DNA from: Haloechinothrix_A salitolerans
GTDB taxonomy: Bacteria; Actinomycetota; Actinomycetes; Mycobacteriales; Pseudonocardiaceae
Strand: one strand, 5' to 3'
DNA length: 64,000 bases
Assembly: GCF_039544105.1 (NCBI RefSeq)
Contig: NZ_BAABLA010000022.1
In this document: in pieces, positions 9,901-17,602 of the stretch
Position numbering within the stretch: the first letter of the stretch is position 1
Layout: every line of letters starts with the position of its first letter
Translations under genes and position numbers: made by a program
Notes under the pieces: model-generated
The model's input: the letters and a program-made list of their open reading frames with translations, nothing else
Told to the model about the DNA's origin: nothing
The model's database searches: none

Positions 9901-10157
9901 GTGGTCGTCATTGGGCCGAGCAGCACGCCTTGGACCTCGGCCCACGTCGGGACGTGGTTCGGCAACGGCCAGCCGATGTAGTGCCACAACGCCCAGGGCA
10001 AGCCCGCCACCAGCGCGAGCAACACGGTGCCCGCGATGAGACCTCGTAGCACCCGGCCGACGAACCGGAACATGCCGGCCAGCGCCCACCAGACGCGGCG
10101 GCCCGCGCTTGGTGGCCGTGCCGGTTCCCGGTCGGACTGGTGCGATGTCGAGGTCAC
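6966..10157 (-). CDS. Large membrane protein with LysM and BTAD (SARP-like) domains
   Basis: A 1063-residue protein in three parts. The N-terminal about 180 residues hold membrane helices (e.g. LIAGTVLLALVAGLPWALW, a second near 90, a third near 155). A LysM domain follows at about 225-280 (SLWRIAERTLGDGARWPEIFDLNKG), then a Pro/Thr-rich stretch and another helix near 355. The C-terminal about 270 residues form an OmpR-like winged helix plus BTAD (LVSALWGQDPPARPTNALHT, then ARRDAIDAVAALARAL-like helices). BTAD is the SARP activator domain, here tethered to the membrane. Related proteins are known in actinobacterial Tad loci. GTG 10157 is the start. It is at the downstream end of the pilus genes. 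Confidence 0.85.
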   Translation of the reverse strand: MTSTSHQSDREPARPPSAGRRVWWALAGMFRFVGRVLRGLIAGTVLLALVAGLPWALWHYIGWPLPNHVPTWAEVQGVLLGPMTTTFLLNFLACLCWITWAAFTIDVLRCTVDLARSGFDAARLPDFSAAGPVHALAGVLVGAVLLAVLGNRPAPAPVTSLSTALGTESQVVATAPAWQHQASTGEGTVVRNAVYSTQTTTKDSTATAPAHPESVVVLAPQNGVHDSLWRIAERTLGDGARWPEIFDLNKGKPQPNGHSFTKPSLIFPGEELALPREASAPAVPPQQPADPHQTTPAPPTTAPPTSAAPPTSIQPSTPAQPAPSTQQTPPAATSTNTPPATGDPGVRWGTELFVGLGLAAAVSAALMVARRRYRSRYRPGSGDRDDLPVAPVVYQLRLAHLRAEADDEIDLDEDYPDDEEQRRSLRVPPAPPLVVGAPQTGAGRPPTVAPGLGVRDGREVALDLATARGLGLVGAGAPAAARALLVTALTTSAGHLATSAGAVVIVPADDLVSLLGRGAAQGHLPSAVRIVADLDDALDAVEAETLVRASASRKPDAEPGTWPPLVLVARPPAHHQRLQAVLDNGAPFGVTGLLLGQWQPGVTCYIRQDGTISATGPGLGEPLRGTRMFRLGDDDTAELLTLLRDAEPDPPVAPDDVVVAPSTPRPRIVKANPAGSNQTSPGEADLLKTGGSDAGEVELEVTAAVTAPAPPDTELEILAPADVQPPGVRLRPAASSGQRPVPSRLANDETEHRGEDEADEPAPTCESAMPVDETPPTTISGAEQDTSPALITVTVLGDLRVHWHPEPGATGDAHEITGTLQPRTKELLVLLALHPDGATRETLVSALWGQDPPARPTNALHTALSRMRSALATATNGTVTDIVSASNGRYRLDPASVRSDYWRFAHAVAARRAASTDQARVEAYREMVNSYGGPLAEGMSNEWIEPAREAIRRDAIDAVAALARALVDSDPQQTLDLLEVARAFDPHNELLYRDIMRLQERLGQLDAIPRTLTLLTTRLAEVDATPTPQARGLAARLEQRHEGNSADDASAQAQGERGRIAAS

Positions 10158-10280
10158 AGCTGGCTCGTTTCCTTGGCAGTACAGGGCTTTAGGGTTCGAT
10201 ACTCACCACTCCGCGAGGCATCGGAAGCAGGCGAGCCGGGGTGCCGTTTCTACGGCTGCCTCCGACGCGCTCGAGCGTTG

Positions 10281-10718
10281 TCATGTCACTCCCGCCGTGA
10301 CGTGATCGGGCGCATCCGCGCTGTCTGTGCGAGGCACAGCGAGCTGGGGCGGCACGGACGCCTGGCCGTTCTTCGCTGTCTTCGCCGCGGACGGTGCTCC
10401 GCTCGATGCAGTCGCGGCGGGCCTCTTCTTCTTGGCGGTACGGGGTGGTTTCCGGGATGTGAGCCACGCCGTCAGATCGGCGGCCGGAATGTTGGTGAAC
10501 CGTGCCAGCTCGTCGATCTCCAGCACGTCGCTCGCGTCAGCGAGAACCTCACCGAGTTGCCGTTCCACCTCAGCGAGCTGCTCGGCGAGCACCGTCCGGC
10601 GCTGGGCGAGTTCACCGACCTCCTTGGCCGCAGCGGAACGCTTCGCGCGCCGGGCCGTGTCGGCCGCCTCGACGCGGCGATCGATCTCCTCGGCCGTGGC
10701 GATGTCGGTCGTAGCCAT
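10281..10718 (-). CDS. Small coiled-coil protein with helix-turn-helix-like C-half
   Basis: A 145-residue protein, unknown. Residues 1-60 are heptad-like and rich in Ala, Glu and Arg (AEQLAEVERQLGEVLADASD), a likely coiled coil. Residues 65-90 read EIDELARFTNIPAADLTAWL, resembling a short HTH. The basic tail KKKRPAAT follows. ATG 10718 has AAGGAG upstream. Placed between the BTAD protein and the pseudopilins, it is probably part of the pilus operon, perhaps in regulation; that role is inferred from position. Confidence 0.7.
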   Translation of the reverse strand: MATTDIATAEEIDRRVEAADTARRAKRSAAAKEVGELAQRRTVLAEQLAEVERQLGEVLADASDVLEIDELARFTNIPAADLTAWLTSRKPPRTAKKKRPAATASSGAPSAAKTAKNGQASVPPQLAVPRTDSADAPDHVTAGVT

Positions 10719-10763
10719 CCTGCTCTCCTTTGCGTTGACATGCCGATGCGAGCGTGGGGTGCT

Positions 10764-11255
10764 CTACGGGTCGATGGTCACCACCCCGCGCTGGGGATGA
10801 GCGCTGCCGGTTCCGTGGACGGTGAGACTGGAGATCCCGACCATGCCCAGCAGCTGCGTGTTCTGGGAGGCGGTGATGGTGACGTTGACCGTGTCGCCGG
10901 AGACGGTCACCGTTCCGGAGGCCCCGACCGTGGCGAGATAGCTTTGCGCGTCGGCGACCGCCTGAACCGGCACCAGTTGCAGCGTGCCGGTGCTGCGGTA
11001 CGCGGAGAGGTCGATGGCCTGGGCGCCCGCGCGGGCTGCGGCCTCCGCCTGGCCGTTCGCCTTGACCTTTGCGGACAAGGCCAAGCCTCCGTCCAGGGTC
11101 AGTCCGGCCAGCGCGAGGATCCCGATGGTGAGCACCACGACGAACGCGGTCGCCCTGCCGTCGTCGGCCCGCCACCATGCCCGCCGCTGTGTTCGCCACC
11201 AGCGGCTCCATCGTGTCCGCCAGGGTGGCCGATGATGCTGTTCCCGGCGGATCAT
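10764..11255 (-). CDS. TadG-like pilus assembly protein
   Basis: A 163-residue protein of the TadE/G-like kind. The N-terminus is basic (residues 1-29), then DDGRATAFVVVLTIGILALAG gives a prepilin-type segment with a Gly at the presumed cleavage site and a hydrophobic helix; a periplasmic-type domain of 100 residues follows. The usual +5 Glu of pseudopilins is Phe here, as is common in TadG-like proteins. ATG 11255 overlaps the upstream stop (ATGA) and has GGAGG. Confidence 0.8.
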   Translation of the reverse strand: MIRREQHHRPPWRTRWSRWWRTQRRAWWRADDGRATAFVVVLTIGILALAGLTLDGGLALSAKVKANGQAEAAARAGAQAIDLSAYRSTGTLQLVPVQAVADAQSYLATVGASGTVTVSGDTVNVTITASQNTQLLGMVGISSLTVHGTGSAHPQRGVVTIDP

Positions 11256-11797
11256 GCGCCGCCTCCGGACGTACTCCCCGAGACCGAGCGCCAGGTGTCG
11301 ACTGGTTCGACAGCGGTGGCGGACAAGCGTTTCTGGCCGGGAACACCGAGGATCAGCGCGTCGCCGAAGTCGACCGCACACGACACCGTCACGCTGACCG
11401 TGCCGCCCGGTCGCATCCCGCCGGTGGCGGTGTCCACGCTCAGCGACGCGCATGTCACTCCGGCCGAGGACAGCGCGTTGGTGGCGGTGGACTGCGCCGC
11501 CGCGGTCGCGGTGGCCGAGGTGCGTTCGATGCTCGCCGCGCGGGCCGCTTGATGCGCGGCGTCGTCCAGCCGCAGCCGGGCATCCACCCCTCGGTGGATC
11601 ACCACGGCGACGAACACGAGCAGCATGACCAGAAACGGCGCCGCTATGGTGACTTCCGCAGCCACTGAGCCACGGTCCGCGCGCCACCAGGCCACCCACC
11701 AACCCCAGCGGGTGCGATAGCGCCCCAGCGGGCGTTCTGGACCACCGGACGGGCACGTCTCGGCTGTCCAGGTGGCGGGCGGGTTCGTGGTCGTCAT
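11252..11797 (-). CDS. TadE-like pseudopilin
   Basis: A 181-residue protein. Residues 42-62 read DRGSVAAEVTIAAPFLVML: after the Gly, the fifth residue is Glu, the class signature for processing by a prepilin peptidase. The following helix would anchor it in the membrane and the rest faces out. It shares ATGA with the TadG-like gene and lies 9 bp downstream of a second TadE-like gene. Confidence 0.85.
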   Translation of the reverse strand: MTTTNPPATWTAETCPSGGPERPLGRYRTRWGWWVAWWRADRGSVAAEVTIAAPFLVMLLVFVAVVIHRGVDARLRLDDAAHQAARAASIERTSATATAAAQSTATNALSSAGVTCASLSVDTATGGMRPGGTVSVTVSCAVDFGDALILGVPGQKRLSATAVEPVDTWRSVSGSTSGGGA

Positions 11798-11806
11798 GGC
11801 GTCCGA

Positions 11807-12322
11807 TCACCTGCCACTGGCCAGATCGGGAACGAACCGTTCGACCGGGCCGGACGCCTCGGCGTGCACCGGCAAGCTGAGGAACGGGACCACCGACGTC
11901 GCGGTCCCGGAAATCCGGATCGACGCGGAATTCGCGGTGCGGTCGGCACCGACACTGGTGCCGGTCAACGGGCCGCGCGCGAGCTGATCGAGCATCTGCT
12001 GCGCACTCGCGCTGCCCGCGGCCGCGGTGCCGTTCTGGGCTCGCGCCGCGGCGAGCCCCTGGGACGCCGCGGCCTGGGCGATGTGAGTCGCGTGCGACCA
12101 CAGCGCGAACTGCACGATCGCCAGCAGCATCAACAGAAGCAGCGGCGTCGCGATCACCAGCTCCGCGCTGACCGCGCCGCGGTCACCACGCAGCAGCAGC
12201 CGGATACGGCCTCGCGAGGCCGTCCTCCCGCGCGCAGGCCGCGGCCGGCCATCACCGCGGCCTCTGTCGGCGCGGTGACGATGATGGCGGCGGCGCCACC
12301 GTTGTGCCTGCTCCCCGCGCAT
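11807..12322 (-). CDS. TadE-like pseudopilin
   Basis: A 171-residue pseudopilin. An Arg/His-rich N-terminus precedes DRGAVSAELVIATPLLLL, which has Glu at +5 after the Gly and a hydrophobic helix, the TadE signature. The exposed domain is about 100 residues. ATG 12322 starts 5 bp after the stop of the pilin-like gene without a strong ribosome site, so translation is probably coupled to it. Confidence 0.8.
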   Translation of the reverse strand: MRGEQAQRWRRRHHRHRADRGRGDGRPRPARGRTASRGRIRLLLRGDRGAVSAELVIATPLLLLMLLAIVQFALWSHATHIAQAAASQGLAAARAQNGTAAAGSASAQQMLDQLARGPLTGTSVGADRTANSASIRISGTATSVVPFLSLPVHAEASGPVERFVPDLASGR

Positions 12323-12327
12323 CACGG

Positions 12328-12516
12328 CTACAGGTTGATGCCGTTGGCCTTGGCGGTGACCTTCGCGATGATGATCGCGATGATCGCCAACGCGGCCACC
12401 ACCAGCAGCGCTGTCACCAGCACGGTTTCGGTCGAGTACCCGGCCTCGGGTTCCCGGCGCAGCAGTTCCCACCGCGCCTTCACCGTCGTCCACAATGCCA
12501 CCAGGTAGAGGTGCAT
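12328..12516 (-). CDS. Putative Flp-type pilin subunit
   Basis: A 62-residue protein, the right size and place for the major Flp pilin. Short basic leader, then EAGYSTETVLVTALLVVAAL and a hydrophobic helix running to residue 51. Measured from the Gly, Glu is at +4, not the usual +5; cleavage one residue earlier would restore +5. No Tyr follows the Glu as in Gram-negative Flp. ATG 12516 follows GGAGGAG. If this is the fibre subunit it is one of the smallest seen. Confidence 0.7.
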   Translation of the reverse strand: MHLYLVALWTTVKARWELLRREPEAGYSTETVLVTALLVVAALAIIAIIIAKVTAKANGINL

Positions 12517-12551
12517 CGCGCTTCTCCTCCCATTTCCACGTGCCCCGCAAC

Positions 12552-13445
12552 TCACAGTCCATTGAGGACTTGCGTCAGTGCGGGGTAGGCGATGAACGCC
12601 AAGAAGCCCAGGAACAACGCCATCACCGGCAGCGACATGCGTTCGGTGGCGGCTTGGGCGTCGCCTTCGGCGTCGGTGATCTGGTGGGTGCGCAGGGCAC
12701 CGGCCTTGGCCGCGAGCGAGGTGCGGACCTTCGCGCCCTCGGTGCCGGCCAGGCTGACCGAGGCGGCGAGCTCGGACAGCTCGGTGACGTCGAGTTCCTC
12801 ACCGAGCTGGCGCAGCGTCGCCCACGGTGTCGTGCGGGTCAGCCGGGCGGTGTCCAGGGCTCGGCGGATCTGCTCGAACGCCCAACCTCGGCCGATGGCG
12901 ACTGAGTCGTTGAGCGCGCTGTCGACCCCGGCGCCACCGGCGAGGGTGATCCACACCAGGTCGAGGTAGGCGGACAGGGCGTGGCGGAACCCGGTGCGCA
13001 GCTTCGCCGCGTCGGACCTCGCTTGCAGGTCGGGCAGGAAGAATCCGGCAGCGGCCAGGACGAGTCCGGCGATGATCGGGAACTCGATCCCCAGCGACAA
13101 TCCGGCCAAGGTGAGCAGCAGTTGCAGCAGAACCGGGGCGAGCAGACCGGCGATCGCCAGTGTCGCCTTCTCGGCCAGATGGGTCGCGACCGGGCGTCCG
13201 ATGACCGCCAGATCGCGAGCCAGCCGCTCGCCGGGCAGACCGAGCGCGCGTAGCGGCGCGATGAACGGGCGGCCGAGCTTGGCCGCCCACCCGGTGTCCT
13301 CGGTGGCCAGGATCGGTGTCGGCGCTGGCGCCGCCGTGCTGCGTGCCAGGACCGCGCCCAGTGCGGGCCGGGGCGGGAACGCCCACACCGCCAGCGCCCA
13401 CAGGCCCAGGCCGAGCCCGGCTCCCAGAATCAGTGCGGTGATCAC
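12552..13445 (-). CDS. tadC: TadC, type II secretion system F-family membrane protein
   Basis: A 297-residue inner-membrane platform protein. Hydrophobic helices lie at the N-terminus, near 110-160 and at the C-terminal end; between them is the soluble T2SSF domain (FRHALSAYLDLVWITLAGG, then LRQLGEELDVTELSELAAS). It would pair with TadB to couple the TadA motor to the pilus. GTG 13445 is 3 bp after the stop of tadB, so the two are translated together. Confidence 0.9.
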   Translation of the reverse strand: MITALILGAGLGLGLWALAVWAFPPRPALGAVLARSTAAPAPTPILATEDTGWAAKLGRPFIAPLRALGLPGERLARDLAVIGRPVATHLAEKATLAIAGLLAPVLLQLLLTLAGLSLGIEFPIIAGLVLAAAGFFLPDLQARSDAAKLRTGFRHALSAYLDLVWITLAGGAGVDSALNDSVAIGRGWAFEQIRRALDTARLTRTTPWATLRQLGEELDVTELSELAASVSLAGTEGAKVRTSLAAKAGALRTHQITDAEGDAQAATERMSLPVMALFLGFLAFIAYPALTQVLNGL

Positions 13446-13448
13446 GGG

Positions 13449-14381
13449 TTACACCTGCCTCTCGGCGACGAGCGCGGGCTGGTCCTCGGAGTCGGCGGCC
13501 AGGGACAAGAACCGTTCGGGCTCGGCGACCCTGGCGACCCGCACAAGCCACGCGAACCCCAGTCCAAACAGGATCCCGATGCCCAGCAGGACGATCTGCC
13601 CGGTCGCGGAGTCGTAGGCGGACAGGTACGGGCGGTTGAGCAGCACCACGGCCACGGCGAAGCACAAGGTGGTGCCGACGATCACCCGCACGCTGGTCCG
13701 GGTCCGGGCGCGCCCGGCTTCGACCCGCATCCGCATCGAGGCTTGCTCGCGGGCGGTGTGCGCCAGCGAGCCGAGCAGGTCACCGAGCTGGCGGGCCTGC
13801 TGTTCGGCCGCGAGCACCAGCGCGGCGATGACGAGGTCGCCGGTGGGGTCGGCGAGCTGGTCGGCCAGGTGGCGCAGGGAGGGCGCCAACCGGTCTCCGT
13901 TCTCAATCCGCACCGCGAGGTCGGTGATCTCGCCGCGGATGGCCGGCGGCGCCAGCGGAGCGGTCGCGAGGATGGCCTGCTCCAGCCCAGCGGCGGCCGA
14001 GAGCGTGTCGCGCAGCATCTCTGTCCAGGTCGCGATCGCCTCGATCCGCGCCACCCGACGTGCGTGCTCGGGGTCGCGGCCCAAGACACGGGGCAATGCC
14101 CAGACCGCGAGCCCAGCCAGCACGGCGCCGACAACCCAGCCGGTGGCCACACCAGTGAGCACACCCACCGCGACCGCCAGGCCGATCCGCAGCGCCTGGC
14201 GCTGATCTCGCGGCGCGGCTTGGGCGCGGCGCGTCTGCCCGCGGCGGAACAGTCCGGAGCGCCGGTTCACGTTCACACCGCGCCAGCCGATGATGACCAG
14301 CAACAACCCGACACCGACGCCGACGCCGAGCAGGGCCGAGAGGGCGGTGGTAGCGCTGATCGTGATGTTCACCGCGGCCAC
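13449..14381 (-). CDS. tadB: TadB, type II secretion system F-family membrane protein
   Basis: About 310 residues with N- and C-terminal membrane helices and a central T2SSF domain (TWTEMLRDTLSAAAGLEQAI, ADPTGDLVIAALVLAAEQQA). It is the partner of TadC in the pilus platform. Several GTG codons compete as start: 14381 lies four bases behind GGAGG, 14384 abuts it, and 14372 overlaps the tadA stop as GTGA. I use 14381. Confidence 0.9.
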   Translation of the reverse strand: MAAVNITISATTALSALLGVGVGVGLLLVIIGWRGVNVNRRSGLFRRGQTRRAQAAPRDQRQALRIGLAVAVGVLTGVATGWVVGAVLAGLAVWALPRVLGRDPEHARRVARIEAIATWTEMLRDTLSAAAGLEQAILATAPLAPPAIRGEITDLAVRIENGDRLAPSLRHLADQLADPTGDLVIAALVLAAEQQARQLGDLLGSLAHTAREQASMRMRVEAGRARTRTSVRVIVGTTLCFAVAVVLLNRPYLSAYDSATGQIVLLGIGILFGLGFAWLVRVARVAEPERFLSLAADSEDQPALVAERQV

Positions 14382-15874
14382 CACCCCTCCGGCTGCTCAA
14401 GCAAGCCGGGGTCGAACCCGGCATCGACGAGGTCGTCGAGGGTGTCGGTGCGCAGCGCCCCGGCCACCGGGCGGGCGCGGCGGTCCGCGCCGGGCCGGTA
14501 GACCTCGTTGGAGACCACCTGCGGGCCGTCGGCGCCGACCACCTCACGGATCGAGGACACGACGCGGGTTGTCCGGTCGGTGCCGCGGGCCAGGTGCACG
14601 ACAAAGTGCACCGCCGAGGCGACCAGCAGGTTCGTCGCGTCCAGCGGGAGGCGTTCGACGCCTTGCGCGGCGTAGGAGGCCAGCCGGGTGAAGGCAATCC
14701 GTGAGCTGGAGGCGTGCAGCGTCGCCATCGAGCCGTCGTTGCCCTGCGACATCGCGTTGCACATCGGGATGACTTCCGGCCCCCGGATCTCGCCGACGAT
14801 CACCCGGTCCGGCGACATGCGCAGGCCCCACCGGACGAGTTCGGCCTGGGAGATCGCGCCTTCGCCCTCGACGTTGGCTTCGCGGGCCTGGAAGGCGGTC
14901 ACGTCGGCGTGGACGTCGGGGTCGAGTTCCAGGCCGAGTTCGAAGGCGTCCTCGATGGTCACGATCCGCTCCATCGAGTCCATCTCCGACGCGAGCGCTC
15001 GCAGCAGGGTGGTCTTGCCTGCGCCGGTGCCGCCGGTGATCAGGATGTTCTTGCGCGCCCGGACCAGCGCGCGCAGGAACTGCTCCAGGCCGGGGTCGAT
15101 GGTGCCGCGGGCGCGTAGTTCGGGCAGGGTCACCGTGAGGTAGCCGTGCCGGCGGATCGACAGCGAGGTCACCCCGCCCGCGGTCAGGCCCATCACCGCG
15201 AACAACCGCTCCCCGCCGGGGAGTTGGAGGTTGACCGCCGGGGAGCCGTAGTCGAAGCGGCGTTCCTGGCTGGACGCGCGGGCCGCGAGCAGCCGGACCA
15301 GGTCGGTCAGCTCCTCGTTCGAGCCCGCGATCGGGGCGACCCGCGCGCGGCGGCCGTCGTTGTACTGCACGAAGACCCGGTCGTAGCGGTTGGCGTTGAT
15401 CGTCTCCACCGTCGGGTCGTCCAGCAGTGGCTGCAGGCCGGCCATGCCGAACAGTTCGTTGATGACCTCGGTGATCACCCGCTGTTCGACATCCCGGCCG
15501 ACGAGCGACCGGTTGTCCATCAGCTCGTTCTCGCTGTGCGCGGCGACCGCGTCCTCCAGGATCGCCCGCGCCAGCTCGCGACGGGCCTCCCTGGTGACCG
15601 GGGCGCCGGTGCGGCGCTGCTGGGCATCGACCCGCAGCGGCAGCTCGGTGCCGAGCGTGTCGCGCAGGTGCTGGCGAAGTCGCCCGACGGCCTCGGTCGC
15701 CTGCACCGGTTCCGGGCCGCTCGGCGCTGGTTGCGGGGTCGCCTGCGCCCAGCTGGGGTGGCCGGACGTGTTGGCCGGTTGCCAACCTGACGGTTGTCCC
15801 TGCTGCTGGTGCGGACGCAGTGGTACCGGAGCCGGATACCCGTTGGGCGGAGGGGTGTTGGGCGGGTACGTCAT
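14369..15874 (-). CDS. tadA: TadA/CpaF pilus assembly ATPase
   Basis: A 501-residue secretion ATPase that powers pilus assembly. The first 50 residues are Pro/Gln-rich. Walker A GGTGAGKTT is at 281-289, with the Asp-box EDAFELGLELD about 30 residues later and a Walker-B-like VIVGEIRGPEV; HASSS is the His-box region. All catalytic blocks of CpaF are present. ATG 15874 follows GGAGG and overlaps the stop of the CpaE-like gene. Confidence 0.93.
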   Translation of the reverse strand: MTYPPNTPPPNGYPAPVPLRPHQQQGQPSGWQPANTSGHPSWAQATPQPAPSGPEPVQATEAVGRLRQHLRDTLGTELPLRVDAQQRRTGAPVTREARRELARAILEDAVAAHSENELMDNRSLVGRDVEQRVITEVINELFGMAGLQPLLDDPTVETINANRYDRVFVQYNDGRRARVAPIAGSNEELTDLVRLLAARASSQERRFDYGSPAVNLQLPGGERLFAVMGLTAGGVTSLSIRRHGYLTVTLPELRARGTIDPGLEQFLRALVRARKNILITGGTGAGKTTLLRALASEMDSMERIVTIEDAFELGLELDPDVHADVTAFQAREANVEGEGAISQAELVRWGLRMSPDRVIVGEIRGPEVIPMCNAMSQGNDGSMATLHASSSRIAFTRLASYAAQGVERLPLDATNLLVASAVHFVVHLARGTDRTTRVVSSIREVVGADGPQVVSNEVYRPGADRRARPVAGALRTDTLDDLVDAGFDPGLLEQPEGWWPR

Positions 15875-16773
15875 GACGCTTGCCCTCCGCGCGAAGTGTT
15901 CTCGGTGTTCGGCGGCAGGGGTGCGGGTGCCAGTCGCAGACCGTTGGCCGAGACCGGGCTGGTGGGCACGCCGGGCACCGCGCGCAGCATCTGCATCGGC
16001 TGGTTGTCGGCCGGTGCCTGCCGGGGCAACGCAGGCGGCGGTGCCTGTTCGGCGATGAGCACTTTCGCCACCTTGTGCGCGACCTGCCCCAGCGCCGAAT
16101 GGGCCGGTCCGCTGCGGCCCCACCGCAGCGTGCTGGGCCGTCCACACAGCACGGCCGCCCCGTGCGGATCGTCAGGCACGCGGCCCAGCGGCAGCACTCC
16201 GAGTTCGCGAGCGACTTCAGCGGTGGAATACCCCTCGCCGACCAGCAACATCGCCGGATGCGCGGTCCAACGGCCGATCGCCGGCAGGCGACGGGCCAGG
16301 TGCGCGAGGTCGTCGGCGTGCGCACGGGTCAGCAAGACCATCGCGTCGGCCGAGCGCACGATCGGCATCGCCGGAGACCCGGCATCGATCCGGCCGCAGT
16401 CCACGATCACCACGGCATCCGGCGCGCTCGCGGCGGTCCACAGGACGCCCGCGCCAGTGGTCGGGTCGGCCAGCGCGGACAACGCCGCTCGCGCGCGGTC
16501 GGCGTCCGGTGGCGCGGCCACCACCGGCAGCCCGCCCGGCAGGGTCTGCGCGTGCTGCCACAGCAACGCCGGGTCGTCGCTACGCCGGGCGGCGACCGCC
16601 AAGCTCACCAGCCCCGGCGCCGATTCCAGCGAGAACCGCGTCCCGACGTCCCCGCCGGACGGGTCGGCCTCCACCAGCAGCGCGCGGGCAGGCGATGGCC
16701 AGCGCGCGGCCAGCGCGACCGAGAACGTGGTCACCCCAGGCGACCCTTTCACCGACAGCACCGCCACCAACAT
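15871..16773 (-). CDS. CpaE/TadZ-like MinD/ParA-family protein
   Basis: A 300-residue protein whose N-terminus reads LSVKGSPGVTTFSVALAARW, a deviant Walker A with Gly-Val-Thr-Thr and no catalytic Lys in the second position, as in CpaE/TadZ localisation factors. VIVDCGRID is the Walker-B region. It probably places the pilus machine at a cell site. ATG 16773 overlaps the upstream stop (TGATG). Confidence 0.82.
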   Translation of the reverse strand: MLVAVLSVKGSPGVTTFSVALAARWPSPARALLVEADPSGGDVGTRFSLESAPGLVSLAVAARRSDDPALLWQHAQTLPGGLPVVAAPPDADRARAALSALADPTTGAGVLWTAASAPDAVVIVDCGRIDAGSPAMPIVRSADAMVLLTRAHADDLAHLARRLPAIGRWTAHPAMLLVGEGYSTAEVARELGVLPLGRVPDDPHGAAVLCGRPSTLRWGRSGPAHSALGQVAHKVAKVLIAEQAPPPALPRQAPADNQPMQMLRAVPGVPTSPVSANGLRLAPAPLPPNTENTSRGGQAS

Positions 16774-17486
16774 CACTGACCACTTCCCGGAAGCATCACG
16801 ATCGACAACTGACCCGCGGGCACGGCGGCGATCTGGCGGGCGGCGGCCTGGCTCAACTGCACCGACACCACCGTGACCTGCTGATTCGGCGGCGAGGTCA
16901 CGCTGGTGACCACCGCCGGCCACACCGTCGTGGAGTCCGGCGTCGGCGGGCCGGCAAGCGCGGCACCTGATTGGCCCGGCACGAACACCACCGACACGTG
17001 CGCGCCCGGCGACACCTCCACCGGGAACTGACCCGCCTTCAACGACAACGCCGCGATCGCCTGCCCTGCCCCGGGGACACCGGCACCGTTCACCGCGTCC
17101 AGGGTCAGCAGCGCTCCGGCGGGCAAGCTCGCGGACAGCGTCTTACCCACCACGCTGGCCGCTTGGTTCGCGTCCACAACAGACACACCGGGGTCGACGG
17201 CGACGTTGACCTGCTTGAGATCCTGCGCGGTCAGGACCTGCCCGACCGCCACCGGCCGCGCCAACGCCAAGACCGTTTCCCGGTTCCCGGAGTTCAGCGA
17301 CACCACCAGGAACGCGGCGGCACACGCCAGCACAAGCAGCGCACCCAGCAGCAGATGCGGGATGCTGCGGCGTCGTTTCGTCCCACGCAGCCGCGAAGCG
17401 GGCTTCTTGCCGTCCGCGACCCAGGGACCGCTGGCCGACTTCGTGGATCGGTCGGTGTCCGGCTGAGTCGTGATGTTCGTGGTCAC
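16773..17486 (-). CDS. CpaB/RcpC-type SAF-domain protein
   Basis: A 237-residue protein: basic cytoplasmic N-terminus, one helix (LLLGALLVLACAAAFLVVSL, about 45-64), then a SAF domain starting ALARPVAVGQVLTAQDLKQV. SAF/CpaB proteins assist pilus assembly on the outer side of the membrane. GTG 17486 has AGGAGG seven bases upstream; it is the first gene of the pilus run tadZ-tadA-tadB-tadC. Confidence 0.85.
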   Translation of the reverse strand: MTTNITTQPDTDRSTKSASGPWVADGKKPASRLRGTKRRRSIPHLLLGALLVLACAAAFLVVSLNSGNRETVLALARPVAVGQVLTAQDLKQVNVAVDPGVSVVDANQAASVVGKTLSASLPAGALLTLDAVNGAGVPGAGQAIAALSLKAGQFPVEVSPGAHVSVVFVPGQSGAALAGPPTPDSTTVWPAVVTSVTSPPNQQVTVVSVQLSQAAARQIAAVPAGQLSIVMLPGSGQ

Positions 17487-17602
17487 GCCGGTACCTCCTC
17501 CAGGCATGGGGGTAGTGCGCCGCGTCGCTGAGGTTCTTCAGCGAGCGGAAGGACGGGTCTGTTGTTTGTGTTGTTATGAAAGGAGGTGCTGCCCGAGAGA
17601 GG

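Noticed and set aside
7035..10049. A 1004-codon open frame on the plus strand
   Set aside because: It lies wholly antisense to the BTAD-LysM gene, whose domains are clear; long antisense frames are common in high-GC DNA.
14544..16325. A 593-codon minus-strand frame
   Set aside because: It overlaps tadA and the CpaE-like gene in another frame; Arg/Pro-rich composition marks it as a shadow.
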